64,000 nt of DNA. It comes from Glycocaulis alkaliphilus. GTDB taxonomy: Bacteria > Pseudomonadota > Alphaproteobacteria > Caulobacterales > Maricaulaceae. A model generated the notes under the pieces. That model did not search any database and had not been told where the DNA came from. It saw nothing but the letters and a program-made list of their open reading frames with translations. The stretch is from the NCBI RefSeq assembly GCF_004000605.1, contig NZ_CP018911.1, forward strand, positions 1-64,000, given 5' to 3'. Positions 53,362-62,254 of the stretch are shown piece by piece. Numbering within the stretch: position 1 is the stretch's first letter; every line of letters begins with the position of its first letter. The translations under genes and the position numbers were made by a program.

Positions 53362-54588
53362 TCACGACACCCGGCGCAGCCGGGCCGCCAGCGCGTTGGG
53401 GAGCAGCAAGTGCCAGCGTGCGAAACTGTTCTGGCGCCCGGCAGTCTGTCCGGCCTCGTCGCCCCAGCCAAAGAAGAGATCGCCGCGCACCGGGCCAGTA
53501 ATGGCCCCGCCCGCATCCTGCGCAATCACCAGCCCGTTCCAGCGGCCCTGCCCTGATACTTCGCCATCGATGAACACCGGCACGCCCCAGGCATGGAAGG
53601 CCGGATCGACCGCCAGGCTCGCCATTGGCGTCAACGGCACGCCCTGCGATCCCATCGGGCCGGTATTGGGATCGGCAATCTCCTGCAGATCAAAGAACAC
53701 GTAGCGCGGGTTTTCATTGAAGAGCGGCGTCCACGCCGACGGGCCATTGCGCACCAGCCAGTTTTCGATGTGGTGCTTGGACGCCTGTCCCGGCGGCAGC
53801 TCGCCCCGGTCCAGAAGCAGCCGGCCTATAGACACGTAAGGATGGCCATTATGGGCGGCAAAGGCGGCACGGCGCTGGCTGCCATCATCAAATACCAGAC
53901 GTCCAGACCCCTGAATCTGCATGAAGAACACGTCGATCGGGCGGCCCCAGGCCAGCGGCACGCCGATATTCATCGCCTCGATCTCGGCGCGCGGGCGCGC
54001 CTCGTCCGCGCCGCTGAACCGATCCGCATCAAGCCCGGCGATGAGCTGGGACATATCCCCGCGCGGGGAAAGCCCCGGACGTGCCCGGATCGCCATGGAA
54101 AACTCGGCATCGGGATAATAGCGCGCCTGCACCATGGGCTCGTAATAGCCGGTCAGCCGCCCCTCGCCGCCCAGAGCCACCGGCGTGAAGCGTGCCTCGA
54201 AGAAGCTGCGGGCCATCTGGGGCGTTGCGCCGCGCGCGATCAGGGTGAGCGCCTCGCCGCACACCGCATGCCAGTCACCGGCCCGGCCCGCATAAGGCGC
54301 GCGCTCGTTGAGCGGCCGTTCGGCCGGACGGCGCTGGATCGCCTCGCAGCTCTGCCCGAAAGAGCGCAAGGCCGCACTGGCATCATGCCGGCTCCAGCCT
54401 TCAAGCGCGCCAAACCCGGAAAGCGGGCGCAGATCGAGTGACGATACGGCAGGGGGTTGCGGTGTAGCGGACAGCGTGTCCGGTACGCTGGCGCAGGCAG
54501 AAAGGATTAGCGCAAGGCAGAGCGCGGCTAGGGTGCTAGGCCGGGCGCACGGCAGAAAGCCGCCAGTTCGGGTTGTCGTTCGTGACAT
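53362..54588 (-). CDS. mltA: membrane-bound lytic murein transglycosylase A
   Basis: A 408-residue outer-membrane lipoprotein (ALILSACAS lipobox). MltA and 3D domains are seen in LTGYYEPMVQARYYPDAEF and MQIQGSGRLVFDDG, with the catalytic Asp probably in GDLFFGWGDEA. It cleaves the glycan strands of peptidoglycan. Start ATG 54588 is used; one three codons earlier is possible. It overlaps the tim44-like gene by about 50 bases, an overlap seen in related genomes. Confidence 0.9.
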   Translation of the reverse strand: MSRTTTRTGGFLPCARPSTLAALCLALILSACASVPDTLSATPQPPAVSSLDLRPLSGFGALEGWSRHDASAALRSFGQSCEAIQRRPAERPLNERAPYAGRAGDWHAVCGEALTLIARGATPQMARSFFEARFTPVALGGEGRLTGYYEPMVQARYYPDAEFSMAIRARPGLSPRGDMSQLIAGLDADRFSGADEARPRAEIEAMNIGVPLAWGRPIDVFFMQIQGSGRLVFDDGSQRRAAFAAHNGHPYVSIGRLLLDRGELPPGQASKHHIENWLVRNGPSAWTPLFNENPRYVFFDLQEIADPNTGPMGSQGVPLTPMASLAVDPAFHAWGVPVFIDGEVSGQGRWNGLVIAQDAGGAITGPVRGDLFFGWGDEAGQTAGRQNSFARWHLLLPNALAARLRRVS

Positions 54589-55219
54589 CGCGCTCAAAGC
54601 TCCAGATCTCCGCTACCGGGTGCAGCGCCGCGATATCGCCCGACACCACGCTGCCATCGCTGGCGCGCGTTTCGTGGGCAATTTCGGCGACGAATCGCAC
54701 CTTGATCTTGGCCTTGGGCCCGTTAAGGGAAGCTTCCTGCAGGCGCGTTTCCTTGATGCGGTCGATCTCGGTGGTCAGGGTTTCGCCCTTCGCAGCCCGC
54801 GCCTCAATGGCTTCGCGGTAAGCACTCATCACGCGCGGAGCCAGCAGGGGCTCCAGCGCTTCGACATCACCGCGCGCAAACGCGCCGGCAATCATGCCAT
54901 AGGCAGCCCGCGCGCCCTGGATGAACTCTGCTGCATCGAAGCTGCCGTCTGCATCCGCAATGGCTTCAAGCCCGTCATAGGCTGCCTCGTCGACATCAAC
55001 GGTGCTGAATGCTGTTTGCGGGCGCCCGGACGGGTCCTGCATGCTGGCCGTTTCGCGGGCCGGTGCCGCCGCTTCACGCGCTACGGCTTTCTCCGTCTCT
55101 TCGCGCGCATGCTCTTCCGGGGAGCGCCCCACAGGGCGGCCAAGCGCCATGTAAAGACGTATGCCGATGAACACGGCCAAGCCTGCAAAAAAGAGTATCT
55201 GCAACAATTCCACGCGCAT
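54536..55219 (-). CDS. Tim44-like domain membrane protein
   Basis: A 227-residue protein with one N-terminal membrane helix (LLQILFFAGLAVFIGIRLYM) and a C-terminal Tim44-like fold (about 95-227) with FIQGARAAYGMIAGAFARGD, ALEPLLAPRV and WSFERDVTNDNPNWRL. Bacterial TimA-like proteins are found near secB and mltA and are thought to work in membrane protein or envelope assembly. AAGAGG precedes ATG 55219. It heads tim44-mltA-smr-queG. The rhuM gene separates it from secB. Confidence 0.85.
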   Translation of the reverse strand: MRVELLQILFFAGLAVFIGIRLYMALGRPVGRSPEEHAREETEKAVAREAAAPARETASMQDPSGRPQTAFSTVDVDEAAYDGLEAIADADGSFDAAEFIQGARAAYGMIAGAFARGDVEALEPLLAPRVMSAYREAIEARAAKGETLTTEIDRIKETRLQEASLNGPKAKIKVRFVAEIAHETRASDGSVVSGDIAALHPVAEIWSFERDVTNDNPNWRLSAVRPA

Positions 55220-55353
55220 GCACCTCTTGGCCGCCCGGCTTTCGGGCGGGTTGATGGCCATCCCTGCCTACTCATATAGGCCGTCAGCCGCCTCAGGTCA
55301 GCCCGTACAATGCAGGCTGCGGTTTCACACTGCGCGTCCTGCCAGCATGCAAC

Positions 55354-56385
55354 TCAACGGCGGCGAGGCTTTGGAAGGTCCTTGGCCGCTTTTGCCAACT
55401 CGGCAATATGGCGGTCTGCCTCGAGATGGCGATCCTGTCTTCGGCGCGACTCGAATCTGGCGTATTCGCCTTCGGCAATCCGCTTCGCTTCGGAGGATTT
55501 CACACGGCCTCCATCATTCAGAACGGCCCGGCCTAGCTGCTGCAACTGACGGTCCAGCAGGTCACGAGCATCCTGCATCATCACCAGGCGGCCCATGTCT
55601 AGCTGATCTTCAAAAATGTCTAGTAATATGGTCGTCAGCCTGTTGAGCTCCCTGATTTCTGCTTCCGCAAGATAGTTCTTCGAGACAGCTACATCTGATT
55701 TTCGAATGTTGTCATGAGGCCAGGTTTGCAGCCCCATATTCTCGGCTTCGTGGTTTGCCCTGTCAGCGACAACCTCCGCTGGGGTGTGTGACGTTACCGC
55801 AAATATCAGTTTTGCCTGCGTGTGCTGATAGAATTCGCGTGCTGAGGCGGAAGCAGGATCATAGTCCTTGCACATTGCGCATATCTGCCGAAGCTCACGA
55901 TAGACATTGAACTCATCAGAGCGGATATCGCGAATTATTTCGCGTAGCTCGGAAACCCGGTCGATATATTCGGGGTCTTTCAACCTCGCGCTGTCGACAA
56001 CAAAGCCCTTTTTAGCAAACTGAACGAGTATGCCGGTTGCCCAGCGGCGAAACTGCGTCGCCTGTGCCGAAGACACCCGGTAACCGACTGAAATAACCGT
56101 GTCGAGGTTGTATACTGTTGCAGGACGGCCGGACGTTGTTTGCATTTTTTGCAAAGAAGTCTCTTCGTCTAGCTCGCCTTCCTCAAAAATATTTGTGATG
56201 TGCCGGGAGATCGTCGTCACGTCCCGGCCAAACAGCCCGGCAATCTGGGCCTGTGTCATCCAGAGGGTTTCGCCTTCATAGCGAATATCTAGGCGAACGC
56301 CCTTCGCACCAGCATAGACAAGAAAGCGGTCGCCGGTTTCGGGGTCTTCAAGCAAATGGGCCGGCGTCTCCTGATCGTTGCTCAT
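55354..56385 (-). CDS. RhuM-family protein
   Basis: A 343-residue protein of the RhuM family, named from Salmonella SPI-3. The N-terminal part has a DNA-binding look (AQIAGLFGRDVTTISRHITN, about 46-65), followed by the conserved TVYNLDTVISVGYRVSS and FRRWAT stretches. Function is unknown. Its base composition is visibly lower in GC than the flanking genes and it separates tim44 from secB, as expected for an acquired gene. No transposase or partner is next to it. Confidence 0.85.
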   Translation of the reverse strand: MSNDQETPAHLLEDPETGDRFLVYAGAKGVRLDIRYEGETLWMTQAQIAGLFGRDVTTISRHITNIFEEGELDEETSLQKMQTTSGRPATVYNLDTVISVGYRVSSAQATQFRRWATGILVQFAKKGFVVDSARLKDPEYIDRVSELREIIRDIRSDEFNVYRELRQICAMCKDYDPASASAREFYQHTQAKLIFAVTSHTPAEVVADRANHEAENMGLQTWPHDNIRKSDVAVSKNYLAEAEIRELNRLTTILLDIFEDQLDMGRLVMMQDARDLLDRQLQQLGRAVLNDGGRVKSSEAKRIAEGEYARFESRRRQDRHLEADRHIAELAKAAKDLPKPRRR

Positions 56386-56595
56386 TACCGCCTCGAATCA
56401 CTAATGCGAGAACATCTTAGCAACGGTGGCGCCCGCTGGCCTGTCCCGCCTGACTGACATTCCGAAGACTGCCTTGCCCGCTATCGCGCGCCATGCTACC
56501 CGCCCAGACCTTGCACAGGAAGCGGGCGCATTCCAGCCCTGCTGCCGGCCTTCAATGCCAAGGCTGGAAAACGTCCACAGGAGCTTGCACCGATC

Positions 56596-57096
56596 ATGGC
56601 TGACACCCCGAACACACCTGACCAGAACGCAAATCCGGCCGCCGGGCCGAGCGTGAGAATATTGGGGCAGTACGTGAAGGATCTCTCCTTTGAGAACCCC
56701 GGCGCGCCCGACACGCTGCGCGGCAGCGCCTCCCAGCCCAATATCGATCTGGGCATTGATGTGCGCGTGCGTGCGCTGGATGCGGAGAATTTCGAGGTCG
56801 AGCTGCTTCTCTCGGCCAAGGCACTGCGCGACAACGCCACCCTGTTTGTCTGCGAGCTGAGCTATGCCGGCCTGTTCCAGGTTCGGGGCATGGACGAGCA
56901 GGCACGCGAAGCCTTCCTGCTGGTCGAGGCGCCGCGCCTGACATTCCCCTTCGCCCGCGAAATCGTGGCCAGCGCGACGCAAAACGGCGGCTTCCCGCCG
57001 CTCATGCTGGAGCCTGTCGATTTTGCCAGCCTCTACCGCCAGCAGCTGGCCCAGCGCGCACAAGGCGGGTCCAACCCGCCTGCAGGCAACGCCTGA
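56596..57096 (+). CDS. secB: protein-export chaperone SecB
   Basis: A 166-residue chaperone that holds preproteins unfolded for SecA. Diagnostic stretches are QYVKDLSFENPGAP near 25, the strand VRVRALDAENFEVELLLSAKA, CELSYAGLFQVRGMD, and FPFAREIVASATQNGGFPPL. AGGAGC lies upstream of the ATG. It is convergent with dnaQ. Acidic surface and length fit the family. Confidence 0.95.
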   Translation: MADTPNTPDQNANPAAGPSVRILGQYVKDLSFENPGAPDTLRGSASQPNIDLGIDVRVRALDAENFEVELLLSAKALRDNATLFVCELSYAGLFQVRGMDEQAREAFLLVEAPRLTFPFAREIVASATQNGGFPPLMLEPVDFASLYRQQLAQRAQGGSNPPAGNA

Positions 57097-57101
57097 TCAC
57101 G

Positions 57102-57788
57102 CTAGACGCCGAACCTTTTCCAGACGCGTGCCTCTCCCATCTCGGCCACAAAAGCCGCGTGGAGGGCACGCTCTTCGGGCGTGCTTGAAGGCTGTAACGG
57201 GGCGGGACGCGGCGGGCGGGGCGCATAGCGTACCGTGCGGTCCGTGCCTTCCAGCCCGGCAAAGTCCAGCGCGCGCGTGCGCCCGCCATTGAGCTCCAGA
57301 TACACTTCTGCCAGCAGATAGGCATCGATAAGCGCACCGTGCTTGGTGCGGCTTTCCAGTGAAATATCAAATCGTTTGCACAAGGCGTCGAGATTGGCCG
57401 GCGAGCCGGGAAAGCGCTCGCGCGCCATGGCCGCCGTGTCCTTGAACCGGCTGTCGGGATAGGGATCCAGGCCGGCGCGCGTCAGCTCCATATTGATGAA
57501 GCCCCGGTCAAACGGCGCATTGTGCGCCACCATCACCGCATCACCGACAAAGGCGATGAAATCCTTTGCCACCTCTTCAAACCTGGGCTTGTCGCGCAGC
57601 ATTTCGCGCGTATGCCCGGTAATCGCCGTTACCTCGGCAGGGATGTCGCGGTCCGGATTGATGAGCGCATGAAACTCCCGGCCTGTCGGGATCATGTTGA
57701 ACACTTCCACACAGCCAAGCTCGGTGACCCGGTCGCCTTCGAGCGGGTAGAGGCCTGTGGTCTCGGTATCGAATATGATCTCTCTCAT
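57102..57788 (-). CDS. dnaQ: DNA polymerase III epsilon subunit (3'-5' exonuclease)
   Basis: Proofreading exonuclease, 228 residues. The DEDD residues are in [10 protein letters not shown] (Asp, Glu), [10 protein letters not shown] and [10 protein letters not shown]. The C-terminal segment (RVWKRFGV) fits polymerase binding. It is the last of five genes (ppsR-maf-aroE-coaE-dnaQ) that overlap by four bases each, so it is translated from a coupled operon read away from the predicted origin. Confidence 0.95.
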   Translation of the reverse strand: MREIIFDTETTGLYPLEGDRVTELGCVEVFNMIPTGREFHALINPDRDIPAEVTAITGHTREMLRDKPRFEEVAKDFIAFVGDAVMVAHNAPFDRGFINMELTRAGLDPYPDSRFKDTAAMARERFPGSPANLDALCKRFDISLESRTKHGALIDAYLLAEVYLELNGGRTRALDFAGLEGTDRTVRYAPRPPRPAPLQPSSTPEERALHAAFVAEMGEARVWKRFGV

Positions 57789-58393
57789 GGGCGGGGATTT
57801 TGCGGGCGTTCGCGCAAGGCATCCAGAACGGCGCGCACCTGATCGCGGGCATCATCCACACCTTTTGACGTGTCGATGACGAAATCGGCGCGCTCGCGCT
57901 TGTGTGCATCGGGTGTCTGGCGCGCCAGGATCATGTCGAACTTATCTGCATGCATGCCGTCACGGGCCAGCACCCGCGTCCGTTGCACATCTTCCGGAGC
58001 GGACACCACGACGATCACGTCGACATGCCCCTCCATGCCGGTCTCGAACAGGAGCGGAATATCGAAAAGCACACACCAGGCCCCGTCCTTGCGCGCCTGC
58101 TGCAGAAAAGCGGCGCGGCGCGCCGCCACCAGCGGATGCACGATGGCTTCAAGGCGGGCAAAATCCTGCGGGTTGTCTTTCAGATGGGCGCTGAGCGCAT
58201 CACGGTCCACGCGCCCAGCTGTAGTCACATCGGGAAACACGGCATTGACCAGCTCAACCGCCTCTCCGCCCGGCGCATACATGCCGGCCACCGCCGCATC
58301 GGCGTCAAAGACCGGCACGCCTTCAGCGGCGAACAGGGAGGCCGTGGTGCTTTTGCCCATACCGATGGAGCCGGTGAGGCCAATCGTGATCAT
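57785..58393 (-). CDS. coaE: dephospho-CoA kinase
   Basis: Last step of CoA synthesis, 202 residues. The P-loop is [12 protein letters not shown] at residues 5-16, with the CoA-domain features FDADAAV and LVAARRAAF and the lid near [12 protein letters not shown]. Overlaps aroE and dnaQ by four bases each. Its position next to dnaQ and aroE is conserved around alphaproteobacterial origins. Confidence 0.94.
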   Translation of the reverse strand: MITIGLTGSIGMGKSTTASLFAAEGVPVFDADAAVAGMYAPGGEAVELVNAVFPDVTTAGRVDRDALSAHLKDNPQDFARLEAIVHPLVAARRAAFLQQARKDGAWCVLFDIPLLFETGMEGHVDVIVVVSAPEDVQRTRVLARDGMHADKFDMILARQTPDAHKRERADFVIDTSKGVDDARDQVRAVLDALRERPQNPRP

Positions 58394-59220
58394 GCCCTCT
58401 CCTCCAGCGCGGCTTCCAGCAAGGCCCTGACCTGCGTACCGGCAGGCGCAGGCTGGCCGAAGAACGCCTCAAAGGCCGGGCGGGCCTGGCCGATCAGCAT
58501 GGAAAGCCCGTCCACCGTCCTTAGCCCGCGCGCCCGGGCCTGCCTCAGCAGAGGCGTCTCCAGCGGCGCGTACACCATGTCAAAGACAGCGGCGCCGGGC
58601 GGCAATGCATCCAGCGGCACGCAGAGCTCCGGCTGTCCCTTCATGCCAAGTGAGGTGGCGTTAATGACAAGGCGGGCGCCCTCAAGCGCAGCCGCCGCAT
58701 CATCCAGCCCGTAAATCTCGGCCGCGCAGCCCATGGAACGCACCAGCCCGGCTGCCCTGTCCCGGCTGCGATTGATGATCCGCACTGGCGCGCCCGACGC
58801 ATTAAGCACATGAAGCGCCGCGCGGGCCGCCCCGCCAGCCCCGATAAGGACAGCCGGGCCCACACCGGCCTGCCAGCCGCTTTCCGCCAGCGCCGCTTCC
58901 ACCCCCACAATATCGGTATTGTCCGCCACAATGCCGTCTGGACCGAACAGAAGAAGGTTTGCCGCGCCGCAGGCACGCGCGCCCTCGCTCGCCTCGTCGG
59001 CTAGCGTCAGAGCGGCCTGCTTGTGCGGCAAGGTGACATTGATCCCGCGATAACCCGCATCGCGCAGGCGCGATATGGTGGCGGCAAACGCGTCTGGCTG
59101 CACGCCGATACGGTCATAGCTGCCGGCAAGCCCCGCATCGGTCAGCCAGGCCTGCATCATCAGCGGCGAAAGCGAGTGATCGACTGGCCAGCCTGCGACA
59201 CCGGCTTTCATGACAATCAA
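58390..59220 (-). CDS. aroE: shikimate dehydrogenase
   Basis: NADP-dependent reduction of dehydroshikimate for aromatic amino acids, 276 residues. Substrate-binding [11 protein letters not shown] near 15, the catalytic lysine in VTLPHKQAA near 66, the dinucleotide fold [10 protein letters not shown] near 125, and the NADP-binding NRSRDRA are all visible. Overlaps maf and coaE by four bases. Confidence 0.94.
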   Translation of the reverse strand: MIVMKAGVAGWPVDHSLSPLMMQAWLTDAGLAGSYDRIGVQPDAFAATISRLRDAGYRGINVTLPHKQAALTLADEASEGARACGAANLLLFGPDGIVADNTDIVGVEAALAESGWQAGVGPAVLIGAGGAARAALHVLNASGAPVRIINRSRDRAAGLVRSMGCAAEIYGLDDAAAALEGARLVINATSLGMKGQPELCVPLDALPPGAAVFDMVYAPLETPLLRQARARGLRTVDGLSMLIGQARPAFEAFFGQPAPAGTQVRALLEAALEERA

Positions 59221-59804
59221 CCCTCCAGCACGCCATGCTGGCGCAGCGCATCCAGCAGCGGCAGGAGCGGCAGGCCCAGAACCGAGAAGAAATCGCCCTC
59301 CACCCGCTCAAACAGCTGCGCGCCCAGCCCTTCATAGGCATAACCGCCGACGCCAGCTGTCAGGATAGACCCGGCATCGCGCATATAGCGGTCGAGAAAG
59401 CTGTCCGACACATTGCGGACATGCATCTCGCACCGGCTTTGATGCTGCCACACAATCTGGCCATCACAGGCCAGTACCAGCCCGCCAACCAGCGCATGCG
59501 TCCTGCCGCGCAGCATTATCAGGCGCGCACGGGCCTCTGCCTCATCGCGCGACTTGTCATAGGCACGGCCTTCAAATTCCAGCACCTGATCGGCGCCCAG
59601 TACCAGCTTTCCCGCCTGCCGGGGCGAAACCGCCAGGGCTTTCTGCCGGGCAAGTTCAAGTGCCAGTTCAGCAGGGGTGCCGGCAAAGCCTGCTTTCACG
59701 GCGCCCTCATCAATATCCGCCGGATCAATCGTGAAAGGCACGCAGGCCTTATCCAGAATCGCGCGGCGCGACGCCGAACCGGATGCCAGAACGAGCGCGG
59801 TCAC
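59217..59804 (-). CDS. maf: Maf-family nucleotide pyrophosphatase
   Basis: A 195-residue Maf/HAM1-like protein that hydrolyses non-canonical nucleoside triphosphates. It opens LVLASGSASRRAIL with the substrate-loop SxSxRR, followed by GADQVLEFEGR near 70 and GVGGYAYEGLGAQLFERVEG. Second gene of the ppsR operon, overlapping by four bases at both ends. Maf proteins can also affect division when in excess. Confidence 0.92.
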   Translation of the reverse strand: MTALVLASGSASRRAILDKACVPFTIDPADIDEGAVKAGFAGTPAELALELARQKALAVSPRQAGKLVLGADQVLEFEGRAYDKSRDEAEARARLIMLRGRTHALVGGLVLACDGQIVWQHQSRCEMHVRNVSDSFLDRYMRDAGSILTAGVGGYAYEGLGAQLFERVEGDFFSVLGLPLLPLLDALRQHGVLEG

Positions 59805-60658
59805 AGCTTGCCTCCCGTCATCTTGCCCCGGTGTTCGGTGAGAAGATTGATGATCTTGGCGGCCGTCTCCTCGATGGAGCGCCGTGTGACATCGATGGAC
59901 GGCACGTTGTGGCGGGCAAACAGGCGCTTGGCAAAAATAAGCTCGTCCTTCACCGCGCCTTCATCGACATATTCGGTCGAGCGGTCCTCATTCAGATTCA
60001 GGAGCCGGTTGCGGCGTATCTGGACAATGCGTTCAGGCGTCGCGTAAAGCCCGACAATGACAGGCTTTTTGTGTGAAAACAGATCAGGTGGAAGCGGCGC
60101 GTCGGGCACCAGCGGAATATTGGCCGCGCGCACACCGCGATTGCCCAGATAGATGGAGGTCGGGGTTTTCGACGTCCGGCTGATCCCCAGAAGGATGACA
60201 TCCGCACTCGCCAGATCATCGCCCTGCCCGTCATCATGGGCCATGCAGTAGTTCATCGCCTCGATACGCCGGTAATAATCGGCATCGAGCGTGCGCTGGG
60301 CTCCGGCGCGGCCCGTCATCGGCGCGCCCAGATAGGCCGAGAGCGTTGTCTCTATCGGATCCAGCAGGGCAATGGCCGGAATGGAGAGCTCCGCACAACG
60401 CGTTTCAAGAGCCTCCCGGAGCTCCTGATTGACGACCGTGTACATGACCACGCCCGGGAAAGCTTCGACATGCTCCAGCGCGCGCGTCATCTGGCGTGGT
60501 GAACGCACCAGCGCAAACAGGTGTTCGATGGACTGGCCACGGTCAAACTGCGCCGCGGATGCACGCATGGCGCTCATCAGCGTTTCGCCTGTGGAATCAG
60601 AGATCATGTGGACATGAAAATAGATTTTTATGTCCGGTGCGCGTTGGGAAGTGGGCAT
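59801..60658 (-). CDS. ppsR: pyruvate,phosphate dikinase / PEP synthase regulatory protein (DUF299)
   Basis: A 285-residue bifunctional kinase/pyrophosphorylase of the DUF299 family that switches PpdK or PEP synthase by phosphorylating a threonine. The P-loop is ILLGISRTSKTPTS near 155, with HMISDSTGET at the N-terminus. It is the first gene of the operon and flanks the predicted origin, the same position as Caulobacter and Rickettsia RP001 homologues. Which dikinase it controls is not shown. Confidence 0.92.
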   Translation of the reverse strand: MPTSQRAPDIKIYFHVHMISDSTGETLMSAMRASAAQFDRGQSIEHLFALVRSPRQMTRALEHVEAFPGVVMYTVVNQELREALETRCAELSIPAIALLDPIETTLSAYLGAPMTGRAGAQRTLDADYYRRIEAMNYCMAHDDGQGDDLASADVILLGISRTSKTPTSIYLGNRGVRAANIPLVPDAPLPPDLFSHKKPVIVGLYATPERIVQIRRNRLLNLNEDRSTEYVDEGAVKDELIFAKRLFARHNVPSIDVTRRSIEETAAKIINLLTEHRGKMTGGKL

Positions 60659-61196
60659 GATGTCCTTCTCGAAGACCGCGTGATCTGAGCTCTGGCAGGC
60701 TAGCGATCAAGCGTTAGCCCGTTCTGCCCCGCCTGTGAACAAGCTGTCGGGAAACATGACAGCCTGTCCCCGCTTATCCCGTTCAAGCCAGGTTTTCGCG
60801 CAGCATGGCCATCTTCACCCACATCCCATCCCCGGTCATCCACCGGACAGGCCGGTGCAGGAGACGGCAAATCATGCGCTGTCGACGAAGGGCGCAAAAA
60901 TGCATTGGCCGCTCCACATGATCCCCGGCGGGCTTACGAATTAGTATTTTGTTAAAGAAGATGAATTTTGAGTTAATCTCCCAATCAACAGCCGTGGCAT
61001 ACCTGCCGGTGCGGCACATTTGCCCACAGGCTGTGAAATACGCGGATAACAGGGTAAGCAACCTGCGTTTTCCACGATGCTGACAGACCTACGACTCATC
61101 TCCTTCCAAATTTTCTTTTTTAATTGAGAAAGAAGAGTGTGGAGGAAAACCGCCGCCAGGCCAGTCAGACCCCAGCGATACCAAGGGTAACACTCG
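60659..61196. other. oriC: predicted chromosomal replication origin (Cori-like)
   Basis: A 538-bp gene-free region between divergent ppsR (RP001 type) and hemE, the exact place of the Caulobacter origin. It contains two near-consensus CtrA boxes 21 bp apart (60941-60976), DnaA-box-like 9-mers differing from TTATCCACA at two positions (60734-60742 reverse, 60836-60844, 61020-61028, 61041-61049 reverse, 61068-61076), an AT-rich stretch (61105-61135) that could unwind, and one CcrM-type GACTC (61093-61097). Genes point away from it on both sides. I call it from context; it also holds the two promoters. Confidence 0.75.
60941..60976. promoter_or_regulatory. paired CtrA-like binding sites in the origin region
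   Basis: TTAG-TATTTTG-TTAA (60941-60955) and TGAA-TTTTGAG-TTAA (60962-60976) each match seven of eight positions of the CtrA consensus TTAA-N7-TTAA with correct spacing. They are 21 bp apart, two helical turns, in an AT-rich part of the region. CtrA would block initiation by covering them. Confidence 0.6.
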
Positions 61197-62222
61197 ATGA
61201 CCGAACGCGCGCTTTTGAAGGTTCTGAGCGGTGAAACCCTCAAAACCCCGCCAGTATGGCTGATGCGTCAGGCGGGGCGCTACCTGCCCGAATACCGCGC
61301 TGTGCGCGCCCAGCAGCCTGATTTCATCGCCTTCTGCCTGAACCCGGAGGCGGCAGCCGAAGTCACCCTGCAGCCGATCCGCCGATACGGGTTTGATGCC
61401 TCCATCGTGTTTGCCGACATATTGCTGATCCCCCATGCGATGGGTCAGAAAGTGTGGTTCGAGAAGGGTGAGGGTCCAAGGCTGGCGGCGATGTCGCTCG
61501 ACACGCTTTCAGCACTTCGCCCGGATGGGGCAGCGCAGAAGCTTTCGGCGGTCTGCGATACCTTGCGCCTTGTACGCGCTGGCTTGCCGGAGAGCTGCAC
61601 GCTGATCGGCTTTGCTGGCGCGCCCTGGACGGTGGCGACCTACATGATCGAGGGCGGTGGATCGAAAGACCGCTGGAAGGCCCGCACCGCCGCCTGGAGC
61701 GAACCGGAAACGATGGACAGGCTGCTGGCCAATCTGGCGGACACGACCGCCGATTATCTGATCGCGCAGGCAAAAGCCGGCGCAGACGTGCTGAAGATCT
61801 TTGAAAGCTGGGCTGAAGGCCTGCCTGCGCCCCTGTTCAACCGCGTCGTGATCGCGCCCACGCGGCGCATTGTCGAGCGGGTAAGGGCGGCGGGCATAAC
61901 CGCGCCGATTATCGGTTTTCCCAAAGGCGCGGGGCCCCATTATGTGCGCTATGCGGAAGAAACCGGGATTGATGCCATAGCCACCGATCATGGCCTCGAT
62001 ACCGATTGGGCCGTGGCCAATCTGCCGCGCTCCATGCCGGTTCAGGGTCAGCTCGATCCTGCCGTTCTCCGGGCGGGCGGCACGGCGCTTGAAGGCGAGG
62101 TCAGCCGTTTGCTCGACGCATGGGGGGGCCGACCCTATGTCTTCAATCTTGGACATGGGATCAATCCTGATGTGCCGCCTGAACATGTGAGCGAGCTGCT
62201 GGCCCATATACGCGGGCGCTAG
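61197..62222 (+). CDS. hemE: uroporphyrinogen decarboxylase
   Basis: Converts uroporphyrinogen III to coproporphyrinogen III in heme synthesis, 341 residues. The N-terminal signature PVWLMRQAGRYLPEYR near 19 and the central GFAGAPWTVATYMIEGG near 140 are present, with the conserved HGLDTDW near 262. It faces away from the predicted origin, as in Caulobacter, and is followed by hemH and hemJ, so three late heme genes form one unit. Confidence 0.96.
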   Translation: MTERALLKVLSGETLKTPPVWLMRQAGRYLPEYRAVRAQQPDFIAFCLNPEAAAEVTLQPIRRYGFDASIVFADILLIPHAMGQKVWFEKGEGPRLAAMSLDTLSALRPDGAAQKLSAVCDTLRLVRAGLPESCTLIGFAGAPWTVATYMIEGGGSKDRWKARTAAWSEPETMDRLLANLADTTADYLIAQAKAGADVLKIFESWAEGLPAPLFNRVVIAPTRRIVERVRAAGITAPIIGFPKGAGPHYVRYAEETGIDAIATDHGLDTDWAVANLPRSMPVQGQLDPAVLRAGGTALEGEVSRLLDAWGGRPYVFNLGHGINPDVPPEHVSELLAHIRGR

Positions 62223-62254
62223 CACGCGCCTCAAGACAAGCCGGAGTAGACTCT

